A stretch of DNA of 64,000 nt. Origin: Sulfitobacter sp. F26204. Lineage in GTDB: Bacteria > Pseudomonadota > Alphaproteobacteria > Rhodobacterales > Rhodobacteraceae. A model generated the notes under the pieces. That model was not told the origin of the DNA. It did no database searches and saw only the letters and a list, made by a program, of their open reading frames with translations. A program made the translations under genes and the position numbers. The stretch spans positions 704,435 through 768,434 of the forward strand of contig NZ_JAPMLQ010000001.1 in the NCBI RefSeq assembly GCF_026410305.1, read 5' to 3'. Shown piece after piece: positions 25,390 to 34,044 of this stretch (within the stretch, counting starts at the first letter, position 1; each line of letters begins with the position of its first letter).

Positions 25390-26556
25390 TTAAAGTTTTG
25401 AGAGGAGTTCCGGCGTTGGCCAACCATCTACAGCCAATCCCAGTCGGGTCTGTTCGACACGCACCGCGGCACGTGTCCCTGCACCCAGAATGCCGTCAAT
25501 GGCACCCACATCATGCCCGCGTGACTGGAGACGTGTTTGCAAGGCCTTCATTTGATCCGATTCCAGGCCGCGCTCCGGATTGCCCGCGTCAAAGACGGGA
25601 GCACCTTGCAGACGTGTGGCAAAATAGGCGGCCGTCATCACATAGGTAAAACTTTGGTTCCAGTCAAAGTAGACGCGAAAGTTCGGATAGGCGGCAAATG
25701 CCGGGCCTTTGCGTCCCTGAGGTAAAATGATGGATGCAGACAGGCCCTCTTGCAAGGTTCCCTGTCGCGGAACAATGCCCAGTGCCTGCCAGTCTGCGAC
25801 CGGCTTTTCCGTTTCCAGCCCTGTCAGGGACCAATCGAAATCGGCGGGCAGGCTTACCTCGGCCAGCCAGGGTTCACCGGCACGCCAGCCCAGTGCTTGC
25901 AACATCTTGCCTCCGGACATCAAGGCATCCGGTGCCGACGTCTTGAGCGAAACCTTGCCATCGCCGTCGCCATCGACACCGTTTTCCAGAATGTCGCGTG
26001 GCAGCATTTGTACCATTCCGATTTCACCGGCCCATGCACCAGTGGTGGTGCGCGGGTCAAATTCACCTTTGGCGAAGAGTTCGACAGCGGCGAACACCTG
26101 TGGGCGGAACAGGTCGGGCCGGCGGCAGTCATGAGCAAGCGTCACCAGTGCATTGGCTGTGTTCGAATCGCCCTGAAAGGCACCGTAGTCCGTTTCGAAG
26201 GCCCAGAATGCCAGCAAGACACCGCGATCTACGCCGTAATCACGCTCGATCTGGTCAAACACACCGGCATATCGCTGGGCATTTGCGCGGCCTCGATTGA
26301 TCCGGTCAGTTGAGATCAACCGGCGCGAAAATTCCACGAACGGAAGTTGGAATACACCCTGTTTGCGGTCGGCACGCAGCACCGCGGGATCGTGACGAAC
26401 GCTTGCAAAAAATGCATCGGTGGTTGCTGGCGAAATACCTTGGTCGATCGCCTCGATCTTCAGGCCGTCCACGAATGCCGGAAAGGGGCCACCGCAGGCG
26501 GCAATGGCGCTCTGTGCCAATCCAACGAATAGGGTCGAGAGTAACAGTCGTCGCAT
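25390..26556 (-). CDS. Lytic murein transglycosylase, MltB family, with peptidoglycan-binding domain
   Basis: A 388-aa envelope enzyme that cleaves peptidoglycan to anhydromuropeptides. The signal sequence ends SAIAAC, so Cys21 may be a lipidation site. The SLT_2 catalytic domain (about residues 25-290) has the catalytic glutamate E121 in FWAFETDYG. Residues about 325-388 form a PG_binding_1 domain (MKALQTRLQSRGHDVG.IDG.LGAGTRAAV). It lies between cobD and a rhodanese gene; only 9 bp separate it from cobD. Confidence 0.92.
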   Translation of the reverse strand: MRRLLLSTLFVGLAQSAIAACGGPFPAFVDGLKIEAIDQGISPATTDAFFASVRHDPAVLRADRKQGVFQLPFVEFSRRLISTDRINRGRANAQRYAGVFDQIERDYGVDRGVLLAFWAFETDYGAFQGDSNTANALVTLAHDCRRPDLFRPQVFAAVELFAKGEFDPRTTTGAWAGEIGMVQMLPRDILENGVDGDGDGKVSLKTSAPDALMSGGKMLQALGWRAGEPWLAEVSLPADFDWSLTGLETEKPVADWQALGIVPRQGTLQEGLSASIILPQGRKGPAFAAYPNFRVYFDWNQSFTYVMTAAYFATRLQGAPVFDAGNPERGLESDQMKALQTRLQSRGHDVGAIDGILGAGTRAAVRVEQTRLGLAVDGWPTPELLSKL

Positions 26557-26565
26557 TTTTCGTCC

Positions 26566-27489
26566 TTAACCAATCAATAAACTCAATAAACCGAGGACCA
26601 TGCTGCCCCCAAGTGTCACAAACCACGCTTGCCACAATCGGGTCAGGCAGACGTCAATTTCCGTTGGGCCGATCTTGCGTGCACCCTCCGGGTTAACCCA
26701 GGCAAAGTCCTGCATCACGCCATCATAAGCTCGCGGGCCAGCAAGTGCCACATTGATCGCACGGGCCATTGCGGCCTCAGGCCAACCTGCATTTGGCGAA
26801 CGGTGCAATGCCGCGTCATGGCGGATGGCGCGCCATTGAGATGTGATGCCTGCGGGGAGTGCAATCAGCAGTGCGGTGACACGTGCCGGTATCCAGTTCA
26901 ACACATCGTCCAGCCGTGCGGACGCCCAGCCAAAAAGGATGTAGCGGTCGGTGCGATAGCCGATCATGCTGTCTGCGGTATTGACCAGTTTGTAAATGAT
27001 GATCCCCGGCAGACCTCCGATCAAAAACCAAAAGGCCGGTGCAACGACACCATCGCCAAAGTTTTCAGCGGCGCTTTCGATGGCGGAACGTGCGATAGCG
27101 GGGGGGGGCATGTCACGGGTGTCGCGGCTGACGATCATTGCCACAGCGCGCCGTCCCTGTAGGGTGGACATACGCAGCCCGTCGGCAACGGCATGGACAT
27201 GCTGCATCAGAGACCGGTGCGCGAGCAATACCGCAACAACGACGATTTCGACCAATGTGCCAAGGGCGGTGACGAGTGTTCCCAAGATTGCGCCAAGCAA
27301 GATAAGTCCGAGCACGACAAAGATGCCCTTGGCCTTGCGGTGGGTCCCATTGTTTAACGTTTTGTCGCTCCAGCCGATCACGCGCCCCATCAGCACCGCA
27401 GGATGAGGCACATGCCGCCAAAGCCAGTCGGGTTCGCCCACCAGCGCATCCAGTACAAGCGCGGCGGCCAATATCCATGCCGCAGTCAT
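26566..27489 (-). CDS. cobD: Adenosylcobinamide-phosphate synthase
   Basis: A 307-aa inner-membrane enzyme (CobD/CbiB family) that attaches aminopropanol phosphate to adenosylcobyric acid in cobalamin synthesis. It shows the family opening LDALVGEPDWLWRHVPHPAVLMG, the SRDTRDM segment, IESAAENFGDGVVAPAFWF, and SPNAGWPEAAMA near the end. Several hydrophobic helices are visible. The ATG at 27489 gives an ATGA overlap with cobC; a nine-residue longer frame is rejected. Confidence 0.95.
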   Translation of the reverse strand: MTAAWILAAALVLDALVGEPDWLWRHVPHPAVLMGRVIGWSDKTLNNGTHRKAKGIFVVLGLILLGAILGTLVTALGTLVEIVVVAVLLAHRSLMQHVHAVADGLRMSTLQGRRAVAMIVSRDTRDMPPPAIARSAIESAAENFGDGVVAPAFWFLIGGLPGIIIYKLVNTADSMIGYRTDRYILFGWASARLDDVLNWIPARVTALLIALPAGITSQWRAIRHDAALHRSPNAGWPEAAMARAINVALAGPRAYDGVMQDFAWVNPEGARKIGPTEIDVCLTRLWQAWFVTLGGSMVLGLLSLLIG

Positions 27490-28430
27490 GTGAGAGCGTT
27501 TTCCAGTTGTTGCCATCCCGAGGCAGGCGGCAGTCCAAGGCGCAGCCAGCGGGCGTTATATGGGAAAATGCGGCTCCAGATGTGGTGGGCGGCTAGATGC
27601 CTTTGCCAGGCGGCGGCGTCGTCGACCTCGTACAGCCGGTAAAGCGTGGTGCCACCCACGAGGGTCGCATCCCGAGCGGTCATCAAACCATCCACGCGGG
27701 CTGCGTCAGCGACAAGGCGCAGTCGCGTTTGCGAAGCCCAGTCATGGTCTTGCAAGGCGGCGGTCCCGATTTCGATCGCCGGTCCGGCAACCGCCCAGGG
27801 ACCAAGCATTGCATCCAGTTGATCCAGCAGTGCGGGATCGCCAATGGCAAATCCCAGACGTACACCGGCGAGCCCCCAAAATTTACCAAAACTCTTGAGG
27901 ATCACAGTGCCGGGTCTTGCTGCTTCGTCGATGAGCGTGGCATCAGATAGGACATCACAAAAACTCTCGTCGATCACACGCAATGTTCCGGTGAGATCAT
28001 CAGCTTGCCAAAGCCTCCCGTCTGGATTGTTGGGATGGACGTGTACAGTGGCGTCTGCTTTCCCACTACCCGCGATGACTTCCCAACCTGCGGCAACAAA
28101 ACTGGCGGCATGTTCATTATAGGTCGGGCCGGGGATAGACACGCGTGCGGGGCGGGCGAGAAGCGGGATATGCACAATTGCTGCCGAAGCACCGGGGACC
28201 GGTAAAATGCCAGCGGTATCGGGGATTGACCAAAACTGTCTTGCTGCTTTGATCAATTCGTCGCGGGCTGCTGCATCGGGGAGCGTTGTCCAGGCGGTCT
28301 GAGACAGCTTCGGGATCGGGTAGCTGCACGGATTAATGCCGGTAGAAAGATCGAGCCAATCCGCGCGCGCGCCACCGAATTTGGCGATAGCTGCGTCAAG
28401 GTTTCCGCCATGATCCCGTTTGCCCTGCAT
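27486..28430 (-). CDS. cobC: L-threonine-O-3-phosphate decarboxylase (PLP-dependent)
   Basis: A 314-aa fold-type I PLP enzyme of the CobC/HisC-like group that makes aminopropanol phosphate for the cobalamin nucleotide loop. It opens HGGNLDAAIAKFGG, has DLSTGINPCSYP typical of CobC, VHPNNPDGR and SFGKFWGLAGVRLGF, where the PLP lysine lies. It precedes cobD with an ATGA overlap, which supports the assignment over histidinol-phosphate aminotransferase. The ATG at 28430 has GGAG 11 nt upstream; a GTG at 28442 overlaps that box. No cobalamin riboswitch is visible in the 158 bp upstream. Confidence 0.92.
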   Translation of the reverse strand: MQGKRDHGGNLDAAIAKFGGARADWLDLSTGINPCSYPIPKLSQTAWTTLPDAAARDELIKAARQFWSIPDTAGILPVPGASAAIVHIPLLARPARVSIPGPTYNEHAASFVAAGWEVIAGSGKADATVHVHPNNPDGRLWQADDLTGTLRVIDESFCDVLSDATLIDEAARPGTVILKSFGKFWGLAGVRLGFAIGDPALLDQLDAMLGPWAVAGPAIEIGTAALQDHDWASQTRLRLVADAARVDGLMTARDATLVGGTTLYRLYEVDDAAAWQRHLAAHHIWSRIFPYNARWLRLGLPPASGWQQLENALT

Positions 28431-28588
28431 TCGTGCAATCACTCCGATGTTTGTAGATCGGCAAAGTTGTGCCAGCCTATCTGCGAGGCAAAGCGGAAAA
28501 CCGCATCTTTTTCAAGAGAACCTTGTTCAGTTAATATCTTTTGGCTGGTGTTAACACTTTGTTAACGAGATGGGGTGACGACAGACAT

Positions 28589-28999
28589 ATGGATGTAAGA
28601 CATCATATGCCGAACCAGGAAAACGAAACCCCTATCAAGGTACTGATTGTCGAAAGCCGCCCCGAACTGGGCGCGCTTTGGCAACGGCACCTCAGGCGGC
28701 AAGGTATGGATGTCGCCGCTGTGACAACACAGGAGGCGGCAACCGCCTATATTGCGGACAGGACAGTTGATATTGTCATTCTGGACCTTGTCCTCGCGAA
28801 CGGTTCGGCCCTTGCCGTGTCCGATTATGCACACTACCGCCAACCGAATGCGCGGGTGATTTTTGTCACCAACACCAGCTTTTTTTCGGATGGGTCGATT
28901 TTCTGGCATGCGGCCAATGCACGTGCGTTTCTGCCTTCCGGGACCCCGCCCGATGATCTGGCCGCGATGGTCGAACACTACGCCGCCAAAGGCCGCTAA
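28589..28999 (+). CDS. Degenerate response-regulator receiver domain protein
   Basis: A 136-aa stand-alone receiver domain. The phospho-acceptor aspartate (D66, VILDLVLANGS) and the switch threonine (T94, FVTNTS) are kept. The acidic pair is reduced to Glu22-Ser23 (LIVES), and the conserved lysine is missing: the FL-KP segment reads FLPSGTPP. So it may not be phosphorylated normally. There is no output domain. The ATG at 28589 was preferred; 28607 is an alternative. Its stop overlaps the convergent reductase gene by 3 bp. Confidence 0.8.
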   Translation: MDVRHHMPNQENETPIKVLIVESRPELGALWQRHLRRQGMDVAAVTTQEAATAYIADRTVDIVILDLVLANGSALAVSDYAHYRQPNARVIFVTNTSFFSDGSIFWHAANARAFLPSGTPPDDLAAMVEHYAAKGR

Positions 29000-29976
29000 A
29001 GCCTGTCTCGATCCTGTGGGGCTGCGAAATCGAGAACGGGGTTAATGGGAATGATCCGGTATGGATTAATATTGGCGTGGCTATAGTGATAATGGCGCAC
29101 GATGTGATCCAGGTTTACCGTCGCGGAGATACCGGGCATTTGATACAAATCGCGAGTATAGGCCCAGAGATTGGGATAATCGACAATTCGGCGGCGGTTA
29201 CATTTGAAATGCAAATGGTAGACACTGTCGAACCGTACCAGGGTCGGGAAAAGCCGCCAGTCCGCTTCGGTCAAGTGCTCTCCCATCAGATAACGCCTGG
29301 TTGTTAATCTTTGCTCCAGCCAGTCGAGGGTTTCAAACAGCGATATTACAGCTTCGTCATAGGCCGCTTGGGTGGTTGCAAAACCGCAGCGATAAACGCC
29401 GTTGTTAAAGGTATCATAGATGCGGTCGTTCACTGGCTCGATCGCCGCTTGCAGGTTCTGCGGCCAATAATCGGTGGTGTTGCCGGTTATGGCATCAAAG
29501 GCGGTGTTCAACATGCGTATGATTTCGGAACTTTCATTGGATACAATGGTGTTCCGTTCTTTGTCCCACAGGATCGGCACGGTCACGCGTCCTGAAAAGC
29601 CAGGATCCGCGCGGGTATAAATATCGCGGGCATAGGGAAGACCAAACAGGGTATCGCCAGTGGCACCGGGAAAATCTTTGTCAAAGGTCCAGCCTTCTTG
29701 CAACATGTCAGGATGTACGACGCTGATGGTAATGTGGTCGGTCAACTCCTTCAGGGCGCGAAAGATCAACGTTCGGTGTGCCCAGGGGCAGGCGTAGCTG
29801 ACAAAAAGGTGATACCGCCCGCTTTGCGCTTTGAATCCCGCATTGCCAGACGGACCAGCCGACCCGTCTGCTGTGATCCAGTTGCGGAACTTGGCGGCCG
29901 AACGTTCGAACTTGCCGCCTGTCGATTTGGTATCATACCACTTATCTTGCCATTTTCCGTCTACCAACATGCCCAT
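28996..29976 (-). CDS. Glutathionyl-hydroquinone reductase (GST superfamily, YqjG/EcmB type)
   Basis: A 326-aa Xi-class glutathione transferase with the catalytic cysteine in YACPWAHRT (about residue 63) and the mid-protein tyrosine region expected of S-glutathionyl-(chloro)hydroquinone reductases. It removes glutathione from glutathionylated hydroquinones in defence against quinones. The start at MGMLVDGKWQDKW is family-typical; a 28-residue upstream frame is dropped. It is convergent with the receiver protein. Confidence 0.9.
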   Translation of the reverse strand: MGMLVDGKWQDKWYDTKSTGGKFERSAAKFRNWITADGSAGPSGNAGFKAQSGRYHLFVSYACPWAHRTLIFRALKELTDHITISVVHPDMLQEGWTFDKDFPGATGDTLFGLPYARDIYTRADPGFSGRVTVPILWDKERNTIVSNESSEIIRMLNTAFDAITGNTTDYWPQNLQAAIEPVNDRIYDTFNNGVYRCGFATTQAAYDEAVISLFETLDWLEQRLTTRRYLMGEHLTEADWRLFPTLVRFDSVYHLHFKCNRRRIVDYPNLWAYTRDLYQMPGISATVNLDHIVRHYHYSHANINPYRIIPINPVLDFAAPQDRDRL

Positions 29977-30494
29977 TTTGAATGCTCCTCTCGCAATAAG
30001 AGGACAGTAGCGGAGTTGTCCTGGATTACCCATATCAGATGAGGCGCAGGCCCTATGCATTTGCGCACAGAGTTTTGGTGGCGGTGACTGAGGCAGCCAT
30101 CATATCAGCCGGCGTGAGGTATGGTGGCAATTTGTCCAGGAAACTTCACTCCGAATTGGAAACAGCGTTGTCTGATACCTTGGATCGAGAACGGTATCTC
30201 AGATTACACACCGCAGGATGGAACCGTCCGGCGCCTTGCATGGGAGAACGCGCTTTCGCCATTGCGGCCATCGGCCAGGCCCCTCTGAGAGGGCCGGTGG
30301 ATTTTTTAGGAGGAGAGACCCGTTGGTTCCAATATCTGTTCACCGAAAGTCAAGAAGCGCCTGGAGAAACGATCTTTTCAAACCTGCGACATCGGTGGCA
30401 ACCTGTGCGCTGGTTGAATACGCATGCCATTTAGAGCCGGTCATTGCAGAGATTGACCAATGCGGAGGGAACATTTGCGGATTGCGGGTGCTGT
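29977..30494. other. Gene-free stretch holding an orphan terminator
   Basis: About 520 bp between the reductase gene and the desaturase gene, both on the minus strand. Several frames are open but none has a family signature, consistent codon use or a good start. A strong plus-strand terminator lies at 30268-30307 with no plus-strand gene before it, so the 250 bp upstream may encode a small RNA. Confidence 0.5.
30268..30307 (+). terminator. Orphan intrinsic terminator on the plus strand
   Basis: CCATCGGCC (30268-30276) and GGCCGGTGG (30292-30300) form a 9-bp stem with one U-G pair around a 15-nt loop that can itself pair (CCTCTGAGAG), followed by six T's. No plus-strand gene ends here; the nearest genes on both sides are on the minus strand. 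Confidence 0.65.
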
Positions 30495-31562
30495 TTACCC
30501 GGGGGTGGCCATCTCTTTCAGCCGGGCGCGGGCCTGTGAAAAAGACAAAAGGCGTTTACCTTCTTCATCCCAGAGATGGAGGCGGGCATTCTCAAAACTT
30601 TCCCGAATGGTCATTCTGTTGCCGTCGGCAAGGTCCACATGATCGCGCAACACTTCCGGCAGGCGATAGAAAGGGATGCGGCTATAGAGATGATGCACAT
30701 GATGCACGCCAATGTTTGCGCTGAGCCATTGCAGGACCGAGGGCATGACATAATGCGAGCTTCCGTGCATCGCCGCCTCGTGTAGTTGCCAGTTTTCTTC
30801 TTCTTCCCAATGGGTCGTTTCAAATTGGTGCTGGACATAGAACAACCAAACACCGGCTGTCGCCGCCAGCAGCGTGGAGGGAACAAAAATCAACAGGATT
30901 GGCATCAGACCGCCGAAATAGAGGATGATCGCCAGTGCCCCAATAATAGCGGCGTTGGTGCCCATCGCACTGATCCAATAGCGCAGGTTGTTCATCAGAC
31001 CCAATGGGATACGGTTTTGCAAAAAGAACAAATATCCCGGCCCAAGACCAAAAAGCACGATCGGATGACGGTACAATCTATACATCAGACGGGTGAACGG
31101 CCCGCTTTCCTGATATTCGGCGACAGTCATTGTGTGCACATCGCCCATGCCCCGTCGCGACAGGTTCCCTGACGCGCTGTGATGGATCGAATGAGTGCGT
31201 TGCCAAACGTCATAAGGCGTGAGCGTCAGAACTCCGAGCGTGCGTCCCAACCAATCGCTGACTGTGCGGTTCTTGAAAAAGGCACCATGTCCGCAATCAT
31301 GCTGGATCGCAAAAAGCCGCAACAGAAAAGCGGCATTCAACATCGACAGGGCGAAGGTCAGCCAGTAGCTGACCGAAAGTGACAGCCAGGCCAGTATCCA
31401 CAACAGCAGAAACGGGCCGACAGTTGCTGCCAGTTCAAAGGAACTGCGCCATGTGCTGGGCTCGCGGTATTCTGCCAAAATCTTGACCCAGTCTCTTGCA
31501 GGTCGGGGATCAGACGTCGGCCGCGTGACGGGAGAATGTTGGTTCATGTGCCTGTTCTTCAT
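30495..31562 (-). CDS. Fatty acid desaturase, membrane-bound di-iron type
   Basis: A 355-aa membrane enzyme that inserts a cis double bond into acyl chains. The three histidine boxes are HDCGH (88-92), HSIHH (124-128) and HHVHH (287-291), which bind the di-iron centre. At least four hydrophobic segments fit two membrane spans each side of the boxes. The overall pattern (QHDCGHGAFF, FETTHW) is like delta-12/omega-6 desaturases. AAGGGG lies 9 nt before the ATG at 31562 on the minus strand, so that start was preferred to the one six codons upstream. Confidence 0.92.
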   Translation of the reverse strand: MKNRHMNQHSPVTRPTSDPRPARDWVKILAEYREPSTWRSSFELAATVGPFLLLWILAWLSLSVSYWLTFALSMLNAAFLLRLFAIQHDCGHGAFFKNRTVSDWLGRTLGVLTLTPYDVWQRTHSIHHSASGNLSRRGMGDVHTMTVAEYQESGPFTRLMYRLYRHPIVLFGLGPGYLFFLQNRIPLGLMNNLRYWISAMGTNAAIIGALAIILYFGGLMPILLIFVPSTLLAATAGVWLFYVQHQFETTHWEEEENWQLHEAAMHGSSHYVMPSVLQWLSANIGVHHVHHLYSRIPFYRLPEVLRDHVDLADGNRMTIRESFENARLHLWDEEGKRLLSFSQARARLKEMATPG

Positions 31563-31764
31563 TTTTGTTAACCCCTTCATAGAGCAATCGACGGGTCACG
31601 CAAACGACACTTGCGCGATGAACCTTAATAATCTCTTCAGCAGAGGTTTTTTTGATGTTGCAAGCCGGTTGGCCGCAATGGAAACGCCCACATCGCCAGT
31701 CGGGGCAATATGGGGCGATCCATTGCACCGGGCATATCCGCCACCGAACTGTCAGGAATGTTGT

Positions 31765-32934
31765 TTACTGCAAATCGTCAAACGCCTGTGCCAGACGGTC
31801 ACAGGCCTCTTGCACACGGGCGCGCGGGGTGGCGATGTTGAAGCGCAGGAAATTTTCGCCGCCTTTTCCGAAGGTCGGTCCGTGATTGACCGCGATGCGG
31901 GCGTCTTGTTGCACCCGGCGGATGTATTCGTCACTGGCCATGCCGGTTCCGCCAAAATCGACCCAGGCCAGATAGGTGGCTTCGAGGTTCATTGATTGCA
32001 GCCCGGGAATGGCATTGACGGCATCATCAAAAAGCCGTCGGTTGCCATCCAGATAGGCCACGCATTCGTCAACCCAAGTGGCACCTTCAGGTGAATAGGC
32101 CGCTGTGGCCATGAAGACCCCGAATGAGTTTGCCGACAAGCCAAGCGCCATCATCCTTGCGCCGAATTTTTCGCGCAAACCAGGATCCTCGATGATCACA
32201 TTACCCGAATGACTGCCCGCGATGTTGAAGGTTTTCGTGGTGGCGGTCATCATCACCAGCCGATCAGTAATCCCATCGATATGGGCCATTGGAATATGGG
32301 TATTGCCGGGCATCACCAGATCATGATGAATTTCGTCAGACACCAGAATCAGATCGTGGCGGATGGCAAAATCCGCGACACCCTGGAGTTCTTCGCGGCT
32401 CCAGACACGGCCACCCGGATTATGCGGTGAACACAGGATCAGCATCTTTTCCGCGCCGGTCATCTGTGCATCCCATGCGTCAAAGTCCATCTCGTAACGG
32501 CCTGCGTTCATCGGCATCTCGCATTCAACAACCTTGCGGCCGGCCGCCTTAACGATTTTGGCAAAGGCGTGATAGATTGGCGTGAAGAGCACCACGCCAT
32601 CGCCCGGATCAGTATAGGTATCCACACACATTGCCGTGCCGTTCACCAAACCATGGGTGGTGAAAATCCAGGATGGATCCACCTTCCAGCCATGGCGGCT
32701 GTCCATCCACCACTGGATCGCTTCGAGGTATTTGCTGTCATCACCGAAGTAGCCGTAGATCCCGTGATCCAGCATATCGCGCAGGGCGTTCTGGATGACC
32801 TGGGGTGGTCGGAAATCCATGTCCGCAACCCACATTGCAATACCTTCGTCGCGGGGCACACCATAAAGTGCTTCCATGTTGTCCCATTTGGCGCAATGGG
32901 TGGCGCGGCGGTCGATGATTTCGTCAAAGTTCAT
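31765..32934 (-). CDS. PLP-dependent C-S lyase, MalY/PatB family
   Basis: A 389-aa fold-type I PLP enzyme of the MalY/PatB group, which cleaves cystathionine or cysteine conjugates to thiol, pyruvate and ammonia. It shows WVADMDF near the start, LCSPHNPGGRVW, LVSDEIHHDL with the PLP aspartate at about 200, and the PLP lysine K234 in ATTKTFNIAG. The start at MNFDEIIDRRATHCAKWD is family-typical. Substrate choice within the family cannot be told. It is divergent from def. Confidence 0.9.
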   Translation of the reverse strand: MNFDEIIDRRATHCAKWDNMEALYGVPRDEGIAMWVADMDFRPPQVIQNALRDMLDHGIYGYFGDDSKYLEAIQWWMDSRHGWKVDPSWIFTTHGLVNGTAMCVDTYTDPGDGVVLFTPIYHAFAKIVKAAGRKVVECEMPMNAGRYEMDFDAWDAQMTGAEKMLILCSPHNPGGRVWSREELQGVADFAIRHDLILVSDEIHHDLVMPGNTHIPMAHIDGITDRLVMMTATTKTFNIAGSHSGNVIIEDPGLREKFGARMMALGLSANSFGVFMATAAYSPEGATWVDECVAYLDGNRRLFDDAVNAIPGLQSMNLEATYLAWVDFGGTGMASDEYIRRVQQDARIAVNHGPTFGKGGENFLRFNIATPRARVQEACDRLAQAFDDLQ

Positions 32935-33031
32935 GGGGTGCTCCTGTTTTCTTGGGCGCCACGCTAGCGAGATGCGCCGCGGCTGCAACCCCTTGCTTGC
33001 AGTGTCGGAGGGCTTGGCCTACATCACCAGC

Positions 33032-33550
33032 ATGAAACGTACGATCCTTTTGCACCCCGACCCGCGGCTCAAGAAATTGGCCATGCCTGTTGCCGATCTG
33101 AGCGACGAATTACGGCTGTTGGCCGATGATATGATGCGTACGATGTACGAGGCCCCCGGCATCGGGTTGGCTGCACCCCAGGTTGGCGTGCTGGATCGCC
33201 TTATCGTGCTGGATTGTGTTAAGGAGGAAGGCGAAAAACCGCGCCCTCTGGTGATGTTCAATCCGGTCATCAAGGCATCTTCGGAAGAGTTGAATACCTA
33301 TGAAGAAGGCTGTCTGTCCCTGCCGGATCTCTATGCCGATGTGACGCGACCCAAAGTCGTTGATGTCGAATGGATGGATCGAAACGGCAACCCACAGGCC
33401 GAAACCTTTGACGGATTGTGGGCCACCTGTGTTCAGCATGAAATCGACCATTTGGACGGCAAATTGTTTATCGACTATCTAAAGCCGCTCAAGCGCCAAA
33501 TGATGACGCGCAAAATGGTCAAGCTGAAACGCGAGCTGGCGCGCGGATGA
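33032..33550 (+). CDS. def: Peptide deformylase (first of three)
   Basis: A 172-aa metalloprotease that removes the formyl group from new polypeptides. All three motifs are intact: GIGLAAPQ (43-50), EGCLS (92-96, metal ligand Cys94) and HEIDH (136-140, ligands His136 and His140, catalytic Glu137). The basic tail KMVKLKRELARG is usual. It starts a four-gene cluster with two further deformylase paralogues and fmt, the enzyme that adds the formyl group. Its stop overlaps the next start by ATGA. Confidence 0.96.
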   Translation: MKRTILLHPDPRLKKLAMPVADLSDELRLLADDMMRTMYEAPGIGLAAPQVGVLDRLIVLDCVKEEGEKPRPLVMFNPVIKASSEELNTYEEGCLSLPDLYADVTRPKVVDVEWMDRNGNPQAETFDGLWATCVQHEIDHLDGKLFIDYLKPLKRQMMTRKMVKLKRELARG

Positions 33551-34044
33551 CTGTTTTGAAGATTGTTTTGTGGCCTGATCCGCGGCTGGCCGAGACCTGC
33601 GCGCCTATTGCCGAAATTACGCCCGACATCAAAACCCTGGCGGCGGATATGCTCGAAACAATGTATGCGGCACCGGGCCGCGGACTGGCGGCACCGCAAG
33701 TCGGGGTAATGCAGCGCATGTTTGTCATGGATACAGGCTGGAAAGAGGGTAAATCCGATCCACTGGTCTGTATTAACCCGATGCTGCAAGAGGTCAGCGA
33801 AGACAGGGTGGACAACGATGAAGGCTGTCTCAGCATTCCCGGCGTCCAGGCGCGGATCAGCCGTCCTGCTCAGGTACGGATGGTCTGGACCGGATTGAAC
33901 GGTGCTCGTTATGTCCAGAGTTTTGACGGTTTTGCTGCGACTTGCGTTCAACATGAGCTGGATCATCTGGACGGGGTGGTGACCTTTGACCATCTGGCGG
34001 CAGAGGATCGTACCGCCCTGATTGCGGAGTATTATGGACGATGA
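33547..34044 (+). CDS. Peptide deformylase paralogue (second of three)
   Basis: A 165-aa deformylase with motifs GRGLAAPQ (44-51), EGCLS (92-96) and HELDH (136-140) all retained, so it should be active. It diverges from the first copy in the C-terminal helix (AEDRTALIAEYYGR). It overlaps the first copy and the third by ATGA junctions, which points to a tandem duplication now under joint translation. Confidence 0.92.
   Translation: MTVLKIVLWPDPRLAETCAPIAEITPDIKTLAADMLETMYAAPGRGLAAPQVGVMQRMFVMDTGWKEGKSDPLVCINPMLQEVSEDRVDNDEGCLSIPGVQARISRPAQVRMVWTGLNGARYVQSFDGFAATCVQHELDHLDGVVTFDHLAAEDRTALIAEYYGR

Noticed and set aside
28431..28588. Possible cobalamin riboswitch upstream of cobC
   Set aside because: The region is short and lacks the conserved B12-box and long paired leader expected of this riboswitch.
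30039..30434. A 131-codon plus-strand frame in the gene-free region after the reductase gene
   Set aside because: It runs through the strong terminator at 30268-30307, lacks a family match and has no good ribosome binding site.
31510..31728. A cysteine-rich minus-strand frame between the desaturase and MalY-type genes
   Set aside because: It overlaps the desaturase 5' end and has no consistent start or family.
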